Below are positions 19,973 through 29,771 of a stretch of 64,000 bases of DNA, one piece after another. Within the stretch, counting starts at the first letter, position 1; every line of letters starts with the position of its first letter. Source of the stretch: Paenibacillus oenotherae. GTDB lineage: Bacteria; Bacillota; Bacilli; Paenibacillales; Paenibacillaceae. The stretch is from NCBI RefSeq assembly GCF_019443105.1, contig NZ_JAHZIJ010000005.1, positions 1-64,000 on the forward strand, read 5' to 3'. The notes below the pieces were generated by a model, which made no database searches, was not told where the DNA came from, and saw only the letters and a list, made by a program, of their open reading frames with translations. The translations under genes were made by a program, and so were the position numbers.

Positions 19973-20018
19973 AATAGCCCCTTCACAGAATACTGCATCA
20001 CTCTGTGAAGGGGCTATT
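19973..20018 (-). terminator. Stem-loop after uvrA
   Basis: Perfect 17-bp stem (19973-19989 with 20002-20018), 17 bp past the uvrA stop on the minus strand. No clean T-tract follows directly, but the tail of the neighbouring convergent terminator does. Confidence 0.75.
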
Positions 20019-20034
20019 CCTGCTGCTGTATGTT

Positions 20035-22920
20035 CTACTCCGAGCGACCCGCTGCAACGCCTTCTGCTGCCTGCTGCCCAGCAATCGTCCGTTCACGGTC
20101 ACGCGCGAGAATCGGCTTCAAGTAGCTGCCCGTGTAAGAGCCGTCCACCTTGACGACCTGCTCCGGTGTGCCGACTGCTACAATCTGTCCGCCGCCGTTG
20201 CCGCCTTCAGGACCCAGATCTATCAGATAATCGGCCGTCTTGATTACATCAAGATTATGCTCGATTACGAGTACGGATTCTCCCGACTCAACTAAGCGGT
20301 GCAGGACGATGAGCAGCCGGTCAATATCGTCGACGTGCAAGCCAGTTGTGGGCTCGTCAAGAATATACAAGGTCTTGCCGGTGCTCCGCCGATACAGCTC
20401 TGCCGCGAGCTTCACGCGCTGCGCCTCGCCGCCGGAGAGAGTCGTTGCCGGCTGGCCAAGATTCATATAACCTAGCCCGACATCAAGCAAGGTTTGCATC
20501 TTGCGATGGATGCGGGGAAGGTTCTTGAAAAACTCGCACGCATCCTCAATAGTCAGTTCCAGAATATCGGCAATGCTCTTTCCCTTATACTTCACTTCCA
20601 GTGTCTCGCGGTTATAGCGCTTGCCCTTACAGATCTCGCAAGGAACATAGACATCGGGGAGGAAATGCATCTCGATCTTGATGATGCCATCTCCGCGGCA
20701 TGCCTCGCATCGGCCGCCCTTCACATTGAAGCTGAATCGGCCCTTCTTGTAGCCGCGCACCTTCGATTCGTTAATCGTAGCGAACAGATCGCGTATATCA
20801 TCGAAAACACCGGTGTACGTAGCCGGATTGGAGCGCGGTGTACGGCCGATCGGCGATTGGTCGATATCGATAACTTTCTCGATATGCTCCAGTCCGCGAA
20901 TTTCCTTATGCTCACCTGGACGAACCTTCGCTTTATTGAGGTCGCGTGCCAGCGTCTTATACAGAATTTCATTCACCAGCGTAGATTTGCCGGAGCCCGA
21001 TACACCTGTAACAGCTGCAAACACACCCAGAGGTATCTTCACATTAAGGCCGCGAAGGTTATTCTCCTTCGCCCCGCGCACCTCCAGCCACTTGTCCGTC
21101 GTCGCACGCCGCTCCAGCGGAACCGGAATGAATCTGCGCCCGCTCAGATAGGCTCCTGTAAGTGAGTTCTCGTCCGCCATGACCTCCTGCGGAGTTCCCT
21201 TGGACATCACTTGTCCACCGTGAATTCCCGCTCCTGGCCCGATATCGATAATATAATCCGCAGCAAGCATCGTATCCTCGTCATGCTCTACCACGATGAG
21301 CGTGTTGCCGAGATCCCGCATATGCTCAAGCGTCTGGATCAGCTTGTCATTGTCCCGCTGATGCAAACCGATGCTGGGCTCGTCCAGAATATACAGGACA
21401 CCCATCAAGCTCGATCCGATCTGTGTCGCGAGCCGGATACGCTGCGCCTCGCCGCCGGATAGCGTTCCCGCCGCCCTGCTGAGCGTCAAATACTGCAATC
21501 CGACATTGACGAGAAATCCGAGACGGCTGTTGATCTCTTTGAGAATCAGGTTAGCAATTGTCATCTCTTTCTCATTGAGCTCCAGCGCATCGAAGAAGCG
21601 CTGCGCTTCGCCTATGGAAAGCGAAGTAACGAAGGAAATATTCTGGCTCCCTATCGTGACAGCCAGACTTTCTTTGCGAAGCCTGTGTCCTTTGCAGCTG
21701 CTGCACGCCTTCGCACTCATGTACTGCTCGATGTGCTCGCGAATACCATCAGATCCCGTCTCCCGATAACGGCGCTCCAAATTGTTCACGATGCCTTCGA
21801 AAGGCACATACGCCTCCTTGGAATGACCGAAATCATTCTCGTAACGGAAACGGACACGCTCTCCTCCGGTCCCATACAGCAGCTTCTTCATATGTTCAGG
21901 GGACAGTTCGCTAACAGGCACGTCTCTGGGAATGCTGTAGTGCTGGCATACGGATTCAAGAAACTGCGGGTAGTAGTTGGAGGTGCTGCCCGCCCATGCT
22001 TCAAACGCACCCTCCTGAATCGATTTGCTGTTGTCTGGCACCAGCAGTTCAGGATCGACGATCATCTTCATGCCAAGTCCGTCACATTCCGGACAAGCTC
22101 CATAAGGGCTGTTGAAGGAGAACATCCGGGGCGCCAGTTCATCAATGCTGAAACCGCAGGAAGGACAGGCCAGATTAGAGCTGAACATCAGCTCTTCCTT
22201 CTCCATCACATCGATAAGCACTTGTCCGTCCGATAATTTGAGCGCCGTCTCGATGGAGTCAGCCAAACGGCTATGAATATCCTCTTTAACGACAATCCGG
22301 TCAACAACGACCTCGATGCTATGCTTCTTGTTCTTCTCCAGCTCAATCTTCTCGCCGAGCTCGCGCAATTCGCCATTGACGCGGACCCTTACGAATCCCT
22401 GCTTCTGAATATCTGCAAGCAGCTTCGTATGCTCGCCCTTGCGTCCTGAGACAATCGGCGCCAAAATTTGCAGCTTCGTACGCTCCGGATACTCCATGAT
22501 CCGGTCCACCATCTGCTCTATCGTCTGCGATGTGATCTCAATCCCATGCTCCGGACAATGCGGCTTGCCGATACGGGCAAAGAGCAGCCGCAAGTAATCG
22601 TAGATCTCCGTGACTGTGCCCACAGTCGAACGCGGATTCCGGCTTGTCGTCTTCTGATCAATAGAGATAGCCGGGGACAAGCCATCGATTGAATCTACAT
22701 CCGGCTTCTCCATCTGGCCCAGAAATTGCCGTGCATATGCGGATAATGATTCAACGTATCGGCGTTGCCCCTCCGCATAAATCGTATCGAACGCAAGCGA
22801 TGATTTGCCTGATCCGCTCAAGCCCGTCAATACAACAAATTTGTCGCGCGGGATGGTCACATCGATATTTTTTAAATTGTGGGCTCTGGCCCCTTTAATA
22901 ATAATCGAATCACTAGCCAC
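20035..22920 (-). CDS. uvrA: UvrABC excinuclease subunit A
   Basis: DNA-damage recognition ATPase of nucleotide excision repair. 961 aa, the family norm. Two ABC modules are visible: Walker [10 protein letters not shown] near residue 33 and GVSGSGKST near 640, each with an LSGGEAQR signature. Zinc-binding sites are CPSCGF...CPEC in the first half and CEACRGDG...[10 protein letters not shown] in the second. The start is GTG at 22920 with GGAGGAG at ideal spacing. It follows uvrB by 58 bp in the usual uvrB-uvrA operon. Confidence 0.98.
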   Translation of the reverse strand: MASDSIIIKGARAHNLKNIDVTIPRDKFVVLTGLSGSGKSSLAFDTIYAEGQRRYVESLSAYARQFLGQMEKPDVDSIDGLSPAISIDQKTTSRNPRSTVGTVTEIYDYLRLLFARIGKPHCPEHGIEITSQTIEQMVDRIMEYPERTKLQILAPIVSGRKGEHTKLLADIQKQGFVRVRVNGELRELGEKIELEKNKKHSIEVVVDRIVVKEDIHSRLADSIETALKLSDGQVLIDVMEKEELMFSSNLACPSCGFSIDELAPRMFSFNSPYGACPECDGLGMKMIVDPELLVPDNSKSIQEGAFEAWAGSTSNYYPQFLESVCQHYSIPRDVPVSELSPEHMKKLLYGTGGERVRFRYENDFGHSKEAYVPFEGIVNNLERRYRETGSDGIREHIEQYMSAKACSSCKGHRLRKESLAVTIGSQNISFVTSLSIGEAQRFFDALELNEKEMTIANLILKEINSRLGFLVNVGLQYLTLSRAAGTLSGGEAQRIRLATQIGSSLMGVLYILDEPSIGLHQRDNDKLIQTLEHMRDLGNTLIVVEHDEDTMLAADYIIDIGPGAGIHGGQVMSKGTPQEVMADENSLTGAYLSGRRFIPVPLERRATTDKWLEVRGAKENNLRGLNVKIPLGVFAAVTGVSGSGKSTLVNEILYKTLARDLNKAKVRPGEHKEIRGLEHIEKVIDIDQSPIGRTPRSNPATYTGVFDDIRDLFATINESKVRGYKKGRFSFNVKGGRCEACRGDGIIKIEMHFLPDVYVPCEICKGKRYNRETLEVKYKGKSIADILELTIEDACEFFKNLPRIHRKMQTLLDVGLGYMNLGQPATTLSGGEAQRVKLAAELYRRSTGKTLYILDEPTTGLHVDDIDRLLIVLHRLVESGESVLVIEHNLDVIKTADYLIDLGPEGGNGGGQIVAVGTPEQVVKVDGSYTGSYLKPILARDRERTIAGQQAAEGVAAGRSE

Positions 22921-22978
22921 AGTTTCTCCTCCTAAACGTCTCCCGCAGGAAAACGAACTTCGTAACTTGTATACCTAT

Positions 22979-24991
22979 TCAGCCCATCTCCGCCTTGAGT
23001 TCAAGAAGTGCGTCACGAAGCTCGGCAGCCCTTTCGAACTGCAAATCCTTCGCGGCCTGCTTCATCTCCTCTTCGAGACGCTGGATGAGCTTCTGACGCT
23101 CTTTCTTCGACATCTTGTCGATGTTCGAGCCCGCCAAGTAATCACTCTTCTGCTCGGCAACCTTCGTCGCCTCGATAACCGCGTGCACTTTCTTGCGGAT
23201 CGTCATTGGCGTAACGCCATGCTTCTCATTGTGCGCGATCTGAACGCTTCGCCGCCGTTCTGTCTCCGAGATCGCTCTGTCCATAGAATCGGTCATCTTG
23301 TCGCCGTACATAATGACGCGTCCATCCGAGTTCCGGGCCGCCCGTCCAATCGTTTGTATGAGAGAGCGCTCGGAGCGGAGGAATCCTTCCTTGTCCGCAT
23401 CCAGAATGGCCACAAGCGAAACTTCTGGCAAGTCCAGGCCTTCCCTCAGCAGATTGATCCCAATTAGCACATGGAATACGCCAAGACGGAGATCACGCAG
23501 AATAGACAGCCGCTCCAGCGTCTTAATATCGGAATGAAGGTAACGAACCTTAATGCCGACCTCCTTCATGTAATCGGTCAAATCCTCCGCCATCTTCTTC
23601 GTCAGCGTCGTAACCAGCACACGCTCGTCACGGGCAATCCGGTCGCGAATCTCGCCAAGCAGGTCATCGATTTGCCCTTTGGTCGGACGCACTTCAATGA
23701 TAGGATCAAGCAGGCCGGTTGGCCGGATAATCTGCTCTACCATCGTCGGACAATGCTCCAGCTCATAAGGGCCGGGAGTCGCCGAAACGAAAACAATCTG
23801 CTTCAATTTCTCCTCGAACTCCTCGAAACGCAGCGGCCTGTTGTCCATCGCTGAAGGCAGGCGGAAACCGTGGTCGACCAGCACTTCCTTCCGAGCGCGG
23901 TCACCATTGTACATAGCCCGTATTTGCGGCAGCGTGACATGAGACTCGTCCACAACGATCAGCATATCGTCAGGAAAATAGTCCAGCAGCGTATAGGGCG
24001 TTGCCCCCCGCTCGCGGAAGGTCAATGGACCCGAATAATTCTCGATGCCGGAGCAGAAGCCCATCTCCTGCATCATTTCGATATCATAGCGTGTCCGCTG
24101 CTCCAGCCGCTGCAGCTCCAGCAGCTTGCCCTGCTCCCGCAGCTCGGCCAGCCGTTCCTCAAGCTCTGCCTCGATGTTCTTGACAGCTACCCGCATTGTA
24201 TCCTCATGTGTAACAAAGTGAGAGGCCGGGAAGATCGCCGTGTGCTCACGCTCCCCTATAATCTCTCCCGTCAAGACGTCGATCTCCGTGATCCGTTCAA
24301 TCTCATCGCCGAACAATTCCACACGAATAGCCCGCTCGTTGTTCGCTATCGGGAAAATTTCGATTATGTCGCCCCGCACACGGAACGTACCCCGTGCGAA
24401 GTTGATGTCATTGCGCTGATACTGAATATCGACCAGCTTGTGCAGAATCTGATCCCGTGACTTCTCCATCCCGGTACGCAGACTGAGCACCATGCTTCCA
24501 TATTCATTGGGAGAGCCGAGACCGTATATGCAAGACACACTGGCTACAATAATGACGTCACGGCGTTCAAACAAGGAACTGGTAGCGGAGTGGCGCAGCT
24601 TGTCGATCTCATCATTGATGCTGGAGTCTTTCTCGATGAAGGTATCAGAGGACGGAATATAGGCTTCCGGCTGGTAGTAGTCGTAGTAGCTTACGAAATA
24701 TTCAACGGCATTGTCGGGGAAAAATTCTTTAAATTCGCTGCACAGCTGCGCGGCAAGCGTCTTGTTGTGCGCAATAACAAGCGTCGGACGATTCAGCTTC
24801 GCGATCATGTTCGCAATGGTATACGTCTTGCCTGTTCCTGTAGCGCCGAGCAGCGTCTGATACCTGGCGCCCTCATGTATCCCTGCTGTCAACCGCTTAA
24901 TGGCCTCCGGCTGGTCGCCCTGCGGCGTGTATTCGGACTTAAGTTCGAATACGCCGGGCTTCATTACTTTCTCAGACATGACTTCATACAC
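22979..24991 (-). CDS. uvrB: UvrABC excinuclease subunit B
   Basis: Damage-verifying helicase-like subunit of nucleotide excision repair; loaded by UvrA, it recruits UvrC. 670 aa. Seen: Walker [11 protein letters not shown], the beta-hairpin region [33 protein letters not shown], helicase motifs V and VI ([23 protein letters not shown]) and a C-terminal UVR motif (about 630-665) that binds UvrC. The start is uncertain between GTG 24991 and ATG 24979; neither has a perfect RBS. A SigA-type promoter with a degenerate SOS box lies about 170 bp upstream. Confidence 0.97.
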   Translation of the reverse strand: MYEVMSEKVMKPGVFELKSEYTPQGDQPEAIKRLTAGIHEGARYQTLLGATGTGKTYTIANMIAKLNRPTLVIAHNKTLAAQLCSEFKEFFPDNAVEYFVSYYDYYQPEAYIPSSDTFIEKDSSINDEIDKLRHSATSSLFERRDVIIVASVSCIYGLGSPNEYGSMVLSLRTGMEKSRDQILHKLVDIQYQRNDINFARGTFRVRGDIIEIFPIANNERAIRVELFGDEIERITEIDVLTGEIIGEREHTAIFPASHFVTHEDTMRVAVKNIEAELEERLAELREQGKLLELQRLEQRTRYDIEMMQEMGFCSGIENYSGPLTFRERGATPYTLLDYFPDDMLIVVDESHVTLPQIRAMYNGDRARKEVLVDHGFRLPSAMDNRPLRFEEFEEKLKQIVFVSATPGPYELEHCPTMVEQIIRPTGLLDPIIEVRPTKGQIDDLLGEIRDRIARDERVLVTTLTKKMAEDLTDYMKEVGIKVRYLHSDIKTLERLSILRDLRLGVFHVLIGINLLREGLDLPEVSLVAILDADKEGFLRSERSLIQTIGRAARNSDGRVIMYGDKMTDSMDRAISETERRRSVQIAHNEKHGVTPMTIRKKVHAVIEATKVAEQKSDYLAGSNIDKMSKKERQKLIQRLEEEMKQAAKDLQFERAAELRDALLELKAEMG

Positions 24992-25148
24992 CCCAATCCT
25001 GCAATATCTATGAATAAAGACCTATTTACTTGTATACCCATTTATCCCGATAAAATAGACAGTACGTCTTGTTGCGACGAGATGTTCTATTGTCCTGCAT
25101 CCAAGAAGCCGATTGGCCGGCAATGCTGCCTGCCATCGACAAGCATAA

Positions 25149-25160
25149 GAATATGTGTTC
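25149..25160 (-). promoter_or_regulatory. Degenerate LexA (SOS) box in front of uvrBA
   Basis: The minus strand reads GAACACATATTC, one mismatch from the Bacillus core GAAC-N4-GTTC, and starts 6 bp after the -10 of the uvrB promoter, where LexA would block initiation. uvrBA is SOS-controlled in Bacillus, so the position is meaningful; the mismatch lowers confidence. Confidence 0.5.
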
Positions 25161-25166
25161 CCATCA

Positions 25167-25195
25167 ATTATACCGATTTTGCCCTTGTGATGCAA
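25167..25195 (-). promoter_or_regulatory. SigA promoter of uvrB-uvrA
   Basis: TTGCAT (25190-25195), 17-bp spacer, perfect TATAAT (25167-25172). It predicts a leader of about 165 nt before uvrB. Confidence 0.75.
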
Positions 25196-25274
25196 TCGTT
25201 GTTATTCGTGGCAAAGTCGGGCGGTTTATGGATTAACGCAGCTGATAATATGAGATGGAGAGTGAATCGTTCAG

Positions 25275-26069
25275 ATGGATGTAACGACAGTCATTGGCAT
25301 TATCGCGGGATTGCTTTCGCTATTCTTAGGGTTTATATGGGATGGCGGGCATGCGGAAAGTCTCTTTGAGAAGACAGCTGTGCTCATTGTATTCGGAGGC
25401 ACGTTCGCCGCTGTCGCAGTCAGCTTCCCGTTAAGCAAGCTCAAGCAAATCCCCGATTCCCTGCGGTTTGCATTCGGCAAATCCTCTCCCGATACTCTCA
25501 AAATGATCGACCGCATCGTAGATATGGCCACCATTGCCCGTCGCGAAGGCGTGCTTGCCCTGGAGAATCAGGCTGTCGAGGTGGAGGTTCCTTTCCTCCG
25601 CAATGGATTGTTAATGGTCGTTGACGGTACAGATCCTGAGCTTACACGTGAAATTCTGGAGCTTGAAATCGATGCCATGGAACGCAAGCGCGAAGGTCAG
25701 GCCAAAATATTCGAAGCGGCAGGCGGCTACGCGCCAACGATGGGAATTATCGGTACAGTTATGGGACTGATCCATGTCCTGAGCAACTTATCCGATCCCG
25801 GCACGCTCGGGCCATCCATAGCGGTCGCTTTTACAGCTACCTTGTATGGAGTCGCAAGCGCGAATGTCATCTATTTGCCGCTGGCGTCAAAAATCAAAAT
25901 GAATACCCAGGAGCATGTGCAAATGCTTGAGCTCATGCTTGAAGGCATACTGGGTTTGCAGGCCGGTGAAAATCCGCAACTGATCCGCAAAAAACTGACT
26001 TCCTTTATGCTGCTGGAGCCGGAAAATCCGCGGGCGAAGAAGGTGGAAGACAATGCGCCGAAGGAGTAG
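25275..26069 (+). CDS. motA: Flagellar motor stator protein MotA
   Basis: 264 aa with four membrane segments: two near residues 4-50, then a large cytoplasmic loop (about 55-150), then two near 150-215 that include GGYAPTMGIIGTVMGLIHVL, the channel-lining segment of MotA/PomA/TolQ-type proteins. It forms the stator with MotB and couples ion flow to flagellar rotation. The ORF overlaps motB by 17 nt, implying coupled translation. I see GGAGAG as RBS. A GCTGATAA element sits upstream, but without a SigD -35. Confidence 0.95.
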   Translation: MDVTTVIGIIAGLLSLFLGFIWDGGHAESLFEKTAVLIVFGGTFAAVAVSFPLSKLKQIPDSLRFAFGKSSPDTLKMIDRIVDMATIARREGVLALENQAVEVEVPFLRNGLLMVVDGTDPELTREILELEIDAMERKREGQAKIFEAAGGYAPTMGIIGTVMGLIHVLSNLSDPGTLGPSIAVAFTATLYGVASANVIYLPLASKIKMNTQEHVQMLELMLEGILGLQAGENPQLIRKKLTSFMLLEPENPRAKKVEDNAPKE

Positions 26070-26829
26070 AAAGAAGCAGCAGCCGCAGGAGAATCATGAG
26101 CGATGGCTAATTACCTATGCGGATCTGATTACACTGCTGATGATCTTTTTCGTTGTTCTGTATGCGATGAGTCAGCTTGATATTAAAAAATACGATGTGC
26201 TTGCCCAATCGCTGCAGCTGGAGTTCCGCAAGTCGGATACGGTGCTGGAGATGGGCTCCGGTCTGACAGGGTCTCTTGATCCCGCCAAACAGCCCGAACC
26301 GGCGAAAACCGCCGAGAAGGTGGAGGACCCGGAGAAGGAACGATTGGAAGCGCAGAAGCAACGTAAGGAACAGGAGCTTCAGGATCTATTTAAGGTCATT
26401 CAATCCTATGTGAAGCAGAACCATCTGGAGAACCTGGTTTTTGTCGCGGATACGCCGGAAGGAATTACGATCCGACTGTCCGATAAATTTCTGTTCGATC
26501 TCGGCAAAGCCGATCTCAAAAAAGGCGCTTTTCCGGTACTCGCCAAAATGGCCAGCCTGTTTAAGCAGCTGGACAACATTATCAGCATCGAGGGACATAC
26601 CGATAATTTGCCGATTCAGAAGGGTGGCGCTTATCAGGATAACTGGGGGCTGTCGGCAGGCCGATCGCTCGCTGTACTCCGGTATTTCGTCGATGAGAAG
26701 AAGCTGGAGCCGAAAAAATTCAAGATTGCCGGTTACAGTGATACCCGGCCAGTCGCTCCAAACACGACCGAAGCGAACCGGCAGAAAAACCGCCGCGTTG
26801 AAATTACGGTACTGCGCAGCGGGCAGTAG
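26053..26829 (+). CDS. motB: Flagellar motor stator protein MotB
   Basis: 258 aa. A single membrane helix (about 18-40) carries the essential proton/ion-binding Asp24 (ITYADLITLL). Residues about 60-115 form a charged linker/plug. An OmpA-like peptidoglycan-binding domain follows (about 135-250; EGHTDN, NWGLSAGRSLAV, NRRVEI). The helix carries Val (FFVVLYAMS) where sodium-type MotS/PomB usually has Leu, hinting at proton coupling (inference from published MotB/MotS comparisons). A terminator follows about 120 bp downstream. Confidence 0.95.
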   Translation: MRRRSRKKQQPQENHERWLITYADLITLLMIFFVVLYAMSQLDIKKYDVLAQSLQLEFRKSDTVLEMGSGLTGSLDPAKQPEPAKTAEKVEDPEKERLEAQKQRKEQELQDLFKVIQSYVKQNHLENLVFVADTPEGITIRLSDKFLFDLGKADLKKGAFPVLAKMASLFKQLDNIISIEGHTDNLPIQKGGAYQDNWGLSAGRSLAVLRYFVDEKKLEPKKFKIAGYSDTRPVAPNTTEANRQKNRRVEITVLRSGQ

Positions 26830-26948
26830 ACGAGCTATCAAGCGGAGCCATGCTGCACGCTCCAATAACCCGCCGATCTAACCGCCAGCATCCGCTCATT
26901 TGTGATCTACTTTAAGTTCGTCCTGCCAACAAAAGTACTAGCCTTCTG

Positions 26949-26979
26949 CAAGCCCGGTACCTACCGGGCTTGTTTTGTT
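26949..26979 (+). terminator. Terminator after motAB
   Basis: Perfect 11-bp arms (26949-26959 and 26962-26972) reading CAAGCCCGGTA...TACCGGGCTTG, then TTTTGTT. Confidence 0.9.
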
Positions 26980-27225
26980 ATAGGACGTAAGGAATGTTAA
27001 CATTCGTGCATTCGACAAAATGTAAGCGTTTTAAAATGGTTATTAACTATCATATCTGGATTTCATGACATGTGCTATATTATGGCTGCAGCTGCAATAT
27101 TGCGAAATAAGGCGGTGGTCGAAAACGAGCGATGATTGCTACCCAGGTGTGCGCACAAGCAGCAACGAGATGTGGACAGTGGACGGCAATAACGATTTTA
27201 CCAATTTGAGAGGAACGGTGATCTA
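26980..27225 (+). other. Promoter and leader region of the small secreted protein
   Basis: No gene. An extended -10 element (TGCTATATT, with TATATT at 27076-27081) would give a leader of roughly 135 nt, long for such a small gene. The leader has some inverted pieces (TTGCT...AGCAA near 27137-27168) but does not match any riboswitch I know. Confidence 0.45.
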
Positions 27226-27681
27226 ATGATAGCTGGAAAACCAAAGTTCTGGATGATGGCCATATTGATCCTATGTGTGGTATTCGCGCCAATAACCGCT
27301 CAAGCGGGGTCGGCAAGCGGCCCTACAGGGACTGCCATTTTCACTTTTTCCAATGCTACTTTTTCCTGGACCGTGTATCCGATCTTCCCGATCCCGTACT
27401 ATAGTACAACAAATACAACAGGGACGATTGATATTTACCGAATCGTGGGCGGCTCAGAAATCCAATATAGAGTAATCAATGTCGGCTTTAATAATCCTGG
27501 GGACACCAGTTACACTTCCGGGAGCCGCCCCTGTGGCCTTCCTGCAGGAACTTACAAAGCATATTTACGCACATTTGTGACCCGAAACTCGCCGCCAATC
27601 TCTACTATCTCAATGCCTGTTGTTTCCGAAACGTTTACAGTTGCTTCTTCTTCTCCAATCCCCTGCTATACTAACTTCTAA
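27226..27681 (+). CDS. Small secreted protein of unknown function
   Basis: 151 aa. Typical signal peptide: basic MIAGKPK, hydrophobic core to about residue 22, cleavage likely after ITAQA (residue 27). The mature part is about 124 residues, rich in Thr, Ser and aromatic residues, and beta-like in pattern. Two cysteines (in GSRPCGLP and near the C-terminal PIPCYTNF) could form a disulfide. I do not recognise the family. GGTGAT serves as RBS. It stands alone between motAB and a hairpin-rich non-coding stretch. Confidence 0.7.
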   Translation: MIAGKPKFWMMAILILCVVFAPITAQAGSASGPTGTAIFTFSNATFSWTVYPIFPIPYYSTTNTTGTIDIYRIVGGSEIQYRVINVGFNNPGDTSYTSGSRPCGLPAGTYKAYLRTFVTRNSPPISTISMPVVSETFTVASSSPIPCYTNF

Positions 27682-27784
27682 CCCGTCAATTTAGACGAAA
27701 TAAGTTGTCTTCGCAAAAAATGGGCTGTCCCATAAGCAGATTATTATCGTTTTGGACAGTGATTACTTCAAGATTAGTAAAAAG

Positions 27785-27823
27785 GCGCGAGCGACAGTGG
27801 TATTTCCCCCCTGTCGCTCGCGC
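27785..27823 (+). terminator. Strong stem-loop after the small secreted protein gene
   Basis: Perfect 13-bp GC-rich arms (27785-27797 with 27811-27823), then TTCTTGG. It lies about 100 bp past the stop. Likely a terminator, although the T-tract is short. Confidence 0.7.
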
Positions 27824-27900
27824 TTCTTGGTTCATGCACCCCCACTACTGAGCAGGTTCGCCGCTATATTGCATCGACAATGACCGTTCCTGGGGGTTCC

Positions 27901-28270
27901 CCCAGCGTTGCCTTTCACCTTTCTCCAATTGAGGTGAAAGCAGCGTGACAGAGTAAGAAGCCTGCGAATGTGCATGAATTTCGGTTCCAAGACGCCTTAA
28001 TGGCAGAATTCCTGCGATCATGCATGAATTTCAGGAGAAATCAGCCGATAAGAGAAAACGAAGGTGAAATGCCTGCACGCTGGCAGGAATTTCACCTTCA
28101 TGGGGTCAGAAATGAGAAAAAAGCTGCCGTTTCGCATGTTTCACATGTTTCGCCTGGCTCGCATCTTTAGCATCTCGCATGCCTCGGCGTTTGAATGACG
28201 AATCGTTCTCTGGTGAGAAGCACGTCAACAGACTGATGATCGCAGGCATCCACATCGGACAGCTTCTTAA
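27901..28270 (+). repeat. Dispersed intergenic element, copy A
   Basis: About 370 bp, matching the reverse complement of 36111-36469 at roughly 85% by eye. Its core is a hairpin at 28060-28099 (17-nt arms, one mismatch, 6-nt loop) that is identical over all 40 bases in the two copies. Two subrepeats (CCTGCGA-N3-TGCATGAATTTC) start at 27961 and 28011. Copy A alone has an extra small hairpin (27912-27940) whose arms share AGGTGAAA with the core. The element carries short ORFs (27970-28170, 28179-28388), but differences between the copies are not biased to silent sites, so I treat it as non-coding: a MITE-like or structured-RNA element. Confidence 0.8.
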
Positions 28271-28393
28271 TTATACCGCTTACGCCAGCCTCATCACTGA
28301 GCACCGCCATATTGCCTCGCTTTCACAACGGCCTGAGGGGGTTATCCCAAAACCCAAAAGGGTAGGCCCGAGTGAGTCAAACCCATAAATTGC
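28271..28393. other. Non-coding stretch between repeat copy A and the minJ terminator
   Basis: About 120 bp with a GGGGTTATCCCAAAA segment and a small ACCC/GGGT stem. It resembles an insertion-sequence end only loosely. No gene is seen. Confidence 0.4.
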
Positions 28394-28442
28394 ACAAGGA
28401 ACCTTCATAACCACTATAAAAGTGGATCTGAAGGTTCCTTGT
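28394..28442 (-). terminator. Stem-loop after minJ
   Basis: 13-bp perfect outer arms (28394-28406 with 28430-28442) enclosing an inner CCAC/GTGG stem, 17 bp past the minJ stop. No T-run follows, so termination is likely but not certain. Confidence 0.65.
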
Positions 28443-28459
28443 TAACCCTTTACTACCGC

Positions 28460-29752
28460 TTATGAAGAGACCGACGTCCCTTCCCTCCGTCTTGCAAGCC
28501 TGCCCCGCCGAATCAGATCAAGCAATGAAGCGGGACGCGCTGCGGCATAATAGCCGGCCCTCTCGTCCGGGGCCAATATGACGCCAAGCTGATGGTGCTC
28601 GCCCGCATATCTCGCCCGCTGCACAAACTTGATGTGCCCTTCATGATTCAGCACCTCCAGCTTGCAGAAAGCGGAGTTGACGTGCAGGGCGGCATACAGC
28701 TCTTCAATCTTGCGCACTCTTACGCCATTCACTTTGTGCAGAATCTCGCCTGCGAGGATGCCCATCGCCTCTGCCGGCGTGCCCGGAATGACCGCCAGCA
28801 CGCACAGTCCCCGATCATCATGCACATAGATCGGGCTTCTCGCCTCTTCTTTAAGAAAGCTGACAAGCAGCAGCAGCTCATGCAGCAGCAGCGCACAAAG
28901 CGCTGCAGGCAATGTGAGCGGCGACCAGAACGCCGAACCGATCGCCAGTGCGGCAACAATCAGCCCATACAGAAGCAATGCTTGCGAGGCCGCCCGTGCC
29001 TTGACTTCCGGCAGCAGCGTTCGCGTCAGTTCCGTAAAACCGATCATCATCGGAAAACCGACCATCGTCCAGCCCATGCCAATTGTTCCGTCCCCTAGCA
29101 GAGTCGCCCATGGGAGTGATGCCTCAGCGCCGCTCCCTGCCGCTGCCGGAACCAGCATCAGCATCGGCACAGGCCAATAGCCCTGCAGCGCGTAAGCGCC
29201 CACGAGCTTCCCGCGCTTGCCCTCAAGAAACAGCGGACTGGCAAACCGCGCTCCCTGCCAGCGAATAAGCAGCGCTTCCGCCACATGCATCAGCGCCACA
29301 AGAACCAGCAGCCCCGGTATATCCAACCGATCCAAGGAAGCCGCCGCTGTCCCCAGCCAATCTCCCCGTTCCGCTAGCGGCGACCAGCCCAGTCCCCATT
29401 GCAGAACGCCGAGCAAGCCGGCCGCATAAGCAAAACATAAATATCTGACGCGAATGACAGCCAGCAGCGCAGCGGTACCCCACATCCACAGAACAGCCTC
29501 TCCTGTCACCGAGACGCCCAGAAACAATCCGGCACAGGAGGCAATTACCCCTACAATCAAACCGGCAAGCATCGTTCTTCCCAGCTGCCTTGGCCAAGCA
29601 CGCAGCCGGACATGGAACAATTTGCGCTCCAGCCGGGTCTGTCTCATATATTGAAGCATGATAAGCAATATCGCCAAATAATAGAACGGTGACAACAGCA
29701 ATTGCACTGCCGCTGTGCCAGCCAGTCGGAGCACTTCCCATACAGCGTCCAA
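28460..29752 (-). CDS. minJ: MinJ-like polytopic membrane protein with PDZ domain
   Basis: About 430 aa: seven or eight hydrophobic segments over residues ~15-300, then a PDZ domain (about 310-390; GLCVLAVIPGTPAEAMGILAGEIL) and a basic tail. In B. subtilis MinJ links DivIVA at the poles and septum to MinCD and affects division and swarming. Identification rests on architecture plus its place beside ctpB and ftsEX, as in Bacillus. The start is uncertain. A GTG at 29794 lies inside the ctpB terminator stem; TTG 29752 follows AGGAGG by 11 nt and leaves about 20 residues before the first helix, so I prefer it. Confidence 0.82.
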   Translation of the reverse strand: MDAVWEVLRLAGTAAVQLLLSPFYYLAILLIMLQYMRQTRLERKLFHVRLRAWPRQLGRTMLAGLIVGVIASCAGLFLGVSVTGEAVLWMWGTAALLAVIRVRYLCFAYAAGLLGVLQWGLGWSPLAERGDWLGTAAASLDRLDIPGLLVLVALMHVAEALLIRWQGARFASPLFLEGKRGKLVGAYALQGYWPVPMLMLVPAAAGSGAEASLPWATLLGDGTIGMGWTMVGFPMMIGFTELTRTLLPEVKARAASQALLLYGLIVAALAIGSAFWSPLTLPAALCALLLHELLLLVSFLKEEARSPIYVHDDRGLCVLAVIPGTPAEAMGILAGEILHKVNGVRVRKIEELYAALHVNSAFCKLEVLNHEGHIKFVQRARYAGEHHQLGVILAPDERAGYYAAARPASLLDLIRRGRLARRREGTSVSS

Positions 29753-29771
29753 CGCCTCCACTCCCTCCTGC

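Noticed and set aside
25230-25274. SigD promoter for motA (GCTGATAA)
   Set aside because: There is no TAAA-like -35 at 14-16 bp; a lone -10 resemblance is not enough.
27082-27225. Riboswitch in the leader of the small secreted protein
   Set aside because: Some inverted pieces, but no match to known riboswitch cores that I can recall; left as an unexplained leader.
28330-28360. Insertion-sequence end (GGGGTTATCCCAAAA)
   Set aside because: No matching inverted end, transposase fragment or target duplication is seen.
27970-28388. Two short plus-strand frames (66 and 69 codons) in repeat copy A, and an 85-codon frame in copy B (36111-36368)
   Set aside because: The frames coincide with the dispersed element. 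The differences between copies are mostly non-silent and the frames end differently, so structure rather than coding explains the conservation. Kept as a doubt in the repeat entry.
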